Source: CBDCYS01 sp965226185
GTDB lineage: Bacteria > Acidobacteriota > Terriglobia > Bryobacterales > UBA6623
Reading direction: 5' to 3'
DNA: 64,000 nucleotides
Assembly: GCA_965226185.1 (NCBI GenBank)
Contig: CBDDCT010000004.1
Coordinates: 1-64,000 of the forward strand
Shown here: piece by piece, positions 63,106-64,000 of the stretch
How the letters are laid out: the number at the start of each line of letters is the position of its first letter
How positions within the stretch are numbered: position 1 is the first letter of the stretch
Program-made: the position numbers and the translations under genes
The notes under the pieces: model-generated
Seen by the model: only the letters and a program-made list of their open reading frames with translations
The model's database searches: none
What the model was told of the DNA's origin: nothing

Positions 63106-63543
63106 TCAAGTCAGGACGATCGCTTCCGCATCTCCCCAATGACGGAAACCTTTATCAAACGATACGAGGCGCAAGTCGCGGGTACGGGCGAAAGCGAACA
63201 GGTAGGCGTCGGTCCAGCGGCGGTGACCCGCGCGGGCCGATCGCGTTTCGGCGCACCAGACCTTTTCGAGCCCTGGAGGCTCCGCGGCGAAACCCACGCG
63301 GGCGTCGGACCGCATACGATCGTAAACTCGCCAGGCCGCGGGCTGGTTCAGCACGTCGGCTCCCATCACCTTCGGATTTGTGGGCAGCCGTAGCAGCCCC
63401 ATTTGCGTGACTCGGCAGAATGCGGCTTCTCCCGAGGTTACGCCATCGAGCCACGCCGCGGCGGACCCGGCATGCACGTGATGCCTGGAGGCAAGCGCAA
63501 GCCAAACATTGACATCAGGTAAGAAGTTCTTCGATCGCGGCAT
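63106..63543 (-). CDS. vapC: PIN-domain toxin (VapC-like)
   Basis: A 145-residue PIN RNase. The acid residues are in FLPDVNVWLALASRHHVHAG (first Asp), GEAAFCRVTQMGLLRL (Glu-type position replaced by nearby polar residues), HRRWTDAYLFAFARTRDL and LVSFDKGFRHWG. The length fits VapC, an mRNA or tRNA endonuclease. It overlaps the upstream antitoxin gene by 29 bp, consistent with coupled translation. Confidence 0.87.
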   Translation of the reverse strand: MPRSKNFLPDVNVWLALASRHHVHAGSAAAWLDGVTSGEAAFCRVTQMGLLRLPTNPKVMGADVLNQPAAWRVYDRMRSDARVGFAAEPPGLEKVWCAETRSARAGHRRWTDAYLFAFARTRDLRLVSFDKGFRHWGDAEAIVLT

Positions 63544-63742
63544 TGCTCAAATCCAGTGAAGCCGGCTCTTTGGAGTCCAAGATGGGAAATTTCACGCGCT
63601 GTCCGCCGGATTCGTTTCGAGTCCGCCGCAGTTCTTTCTCCACGGCCCGGCGAAGAACCGATTTCAGCGTGACGCCCTGCCGCGCTGCCAGCGTCTTGAG
63701 TTCCCGAAATGCCTCATCGGGTAAATCCAGCGTGGTTCGCAT
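63515..63742 (-). CDS. vapB: VapB-like antitoxin
   Basis: A 75-residue protein with the ribbon-helix-helix start MRTTLDLPDEAFRELKTLAA and RQGVTLKSVLRRAVEKEL, then a flexible acid tail (DLSNAAIEELLT) that should wrap the toxin. It is the first gene of the pair. It likely represses the locus. Confidence 0.85.
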   Translation of the reverse strand: MRTTLDLPDEAFRELKTLAARQGVTLKSVLRRAVEKELRRTRNESGGQRVKFPILDSKEPASLDLSNAAIEELLT

Positions 63743-64000
63743 ATTTACCTTTTAGCATCAAAACATCTAAAGGGACGGGGAACGCTGACCCGTCGATCGC
63801 TCTTAGACCTTCTTACGGCGTGAGGCAATCAGCCTGTTGAGCCGCCCCCAAGAAACACCGCACGTCTCCGAACGGCGCTGCCTTACGCCGACCTCAACCC
63901 GGACTTCGAGGGGACTTCGAGGGACAGTCACCTTAACCGCGTTCTCGGCCGCGATCAGCTTCCGAATTGCTTACGAACGTTGCCGGGCGGCTAATGACCG
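63743..64000. other. Right edge, open minus-strand tail without identified gene
   Basis: The minus strand has an open stretch reading AIRKLIAAENAVKVTVPRS then LEVRVEVGVRQRRSETCGVS and WGRLNRLIASRRKKV with TAA at about 63804. A stop lies just upstream near 63970 and no start codon was found, so it may be the end of a gene outside the window in another frame. Family unknown. Confidence 0.25.

Overview
The window looks like a chromosomal segment of an Acidobacteriota bacterium, probably near Bryobacterales/Solibacter. The case rests on family content: a PadR regulator paired with a very large FtsX/MacB-type permease (the ADOP arrangement), a protein ending in the beta-sandwich domain typical of Solibacter-like secreted proteins, an HTH-TM-PD40 sensor, PVC-type and PQQ/cytochrome dehydrogenases, and a SSS symporter with a DUF3311 partner. 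Base composition is GC-rich throughout. No rRNA, tRNA or CRISPR array was found. Taxonomy is inferred from families only.

Layout. 1-16.3 kb is an insertion-sequence island: three copies of a 1,416-bp IS4-family element (one double-frameshifted, one split by another IS, one intact), two related 1.66-kb IS1380-family elements that use TTAA targets, and one 1.8-kb IS1380-type element. Between them lie damaged or shortened genes (HDOD protein, LOG-family fragment, DUF4892-like fragment, frameshifted ilvD, DoxX protein, C-terminal half of a STAND/TPR protein) and a few small intact genes. 16.9-29.7 kb is a conserved core: fructose-6-phosphate aldolase/transaldolase, Smr protein, ThiF/MoeB-like enzyme, then an outer-membrane assembly block (BamA/TamA-like Omp85, SurA-like chaperone, TamB), pcm and selB. 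29.7-41.5 kb holds an MFS-acyltransferase-adenylate ligase fusion with a truncated C-terminus, a bicupin, a zinc dehydrogenase, a SSS symporter with DUF3311 subunit, and a tightly packed trio (glycosidase-like secreted protein, membrane protein, methyltransferase with beta-sandwich tail). 41.7-64 kb is accessory: an IS256 element, four small toxin-antitoxin loci (three HicAB types, one VapBC), an ORF6N gene, ADOP/PadR, sulfatase, a miniature deletion derivative of the 1.8-kb IS, a PD40 sensor with an in-frame stop, truncated PVC and PQQ genes, nucleoside hydrolase, CehA-type metallohydrolase, a tandem M42 peptidase, RidA and an enolase-superfamily dehydratase.

How parts work together. BamA-like, SurA-like and TamB genes form a plausible envelope biogenesis operon. 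The sulfatase, symporter, glycosidase-like, dehydrogenase, dehydratase and aldolase genes suggest use of polysaccharides or sugar acids. SelB indicates that selenocysteine is used, although no other sel gene is present here.

The clearest signals are structural: exactly dated nested insertion (an IS1380 inside an IS4 copy, with lengths summing perfectly), a MITE-like IS derivative with its own target duplication, and three families of dispersed palindromic or short repeats. Several broken genes differ from an intact reading by a +1 change in a homopolymer run, so read or assembly error must be excluded before calling them decayed.
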